This document shows positions 55,314 to 55,414 of a stretch of 55,414 bases of DNA, one piece after another. The stretch is from an uncultured Gammaproteobacteria bacterium (GTDB taxonomy: Bacteria > Pseudomonadota > Gammaproteobacteria > PS1 > Pseudothioglobaceae): positions 1-55,414 of the forward strand of contig CAJVZH010000012.1 of the NCBI GenBank assembly GCA_913020715.1, in the 5' to 3' direction. The notes below the pieces were generated by a model that was not told the DNA's origin, did not search any database, and saw only the letters and a list, made by a program, of their open reading frames with translations. The stretch's first letter is position 1; each line of letters begins with the position of its first letter. The translations under genes were made by a program, and so were the position numbers.

Positions 55314-55414
55314 CCCTTTATGTCAACCGATAGGTAGGACCTAATCCCAAGACTAGGAAGAGTGTTTGGGTTGTGAGAGAAGAACCAAGAAGCAATTTTC
55401 TAGCCACACAACCT
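55314..55414. other. Window end, unassigned sequence
   Basis: No gene visible. A 7-bp inverted repeat GGTTGTG / CACAACC (55369-55375, 55407-55413) may be part of a leader or terminator that continues outside. Confidence 0.4.

Noticed and set aside
1-55414. CRISPR array, prophage or insertion sequence with intact transposase
   Set aside because: No repeat-spacer array, phage structural gene or transposase was seen in the window.

Overview
This window is AT-rich and gene-dense and comes from a marine gammaproteobacterium that uses methylated amines. The gene orders rpsA-ihfB, mlaC-murA-hisG-hisD, ypjD|ffh and ubiG-bcp are gammaproteobacterial. The small streamlined genes together with trimethylamine N-oxide (TMAO), N-methylglutamate and sarcosine-type genes suggest the SUP05/Arctic96BD-19 (Ca. 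Thioglobus) group. That placement is an inference from gene content, not a database result.

Layout. (1) 1-10214: the end of an N-methylglutamate synthase operon (mgsB partial, mgsC, a small unknown gene), then a two-domain TMAO demethylase (tdm) and a three-gene ABC importer (substrate-binding protein, ATPase, doubled permease) best read as the TMAO transporter tmoXWV. (2) 10299-13916, minus strand: LysR regulator, Rieske oxygenase and aldehyde dehydrogenase, a likely quaternary-amine (carnitine, choline or betaine) cleavage module. (3) 14304-20786: an FAD oxidoreductase plus a heterotetrameric sarcosine oxidase / N-methylglutamate dehydrogenase (soxBDAG-like) with an atypical delta subunit. 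(4) 20863-27274: housekeeping genes ubiG, bcp, lepA, ypjD and ffh, then a DUF4430 plus DUF6580 pair that looks like a small uptake system. (5) 27409-33040: transporters, an orphan GcvT-like protein, an iodotyrosine-deiodinase-like flavoprotein, an orphan ABC ATPase and two decayed genes (an AEC-family transporter and an aminotransferase stub). (6) 33052-46954: hisGD, murA, mlaC, uvrC, uup, ccmH, lysS, cmk, rpsA and ihfB. (7) 47053-47286: tRNA-Lys(TTT) followed by repeats that resemble an old integration site. (8) 47620-55313: a two-component system, a complete glucose-type sugar ABC importer and a Gfo/Idh/MocA oxidoreductase.

How it works together. TMAO would enter through TmoXWV and be split by Tdm to dimethylamine and formaldehyde, with the C1 unit offered to tetrahydrofolate by the GcvT-like half. 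Methylamine formed later would be condensed to N-methylglutamate by Mgs (glutamate regenerated by an NMG dehydrogenase, possibly the 15654-20786 complex). The Rieske/aldehyde dehydrogenase pair and the GcvT-like protein at 29103 fit the same C1/N economy. The dimethylamine monooxygenase, gmaS, TMA monooxygenase and mgsA are not in the window. A second theme is regulated sugar uptake: the two-component system sits directly upstream of the sugar transporter as gltR-gtrS does in Pseudomonas, and the two promoters share a short motif. Both importers have a hairpin terminator just after the binding-protein gene, which would yield excess binding protein.
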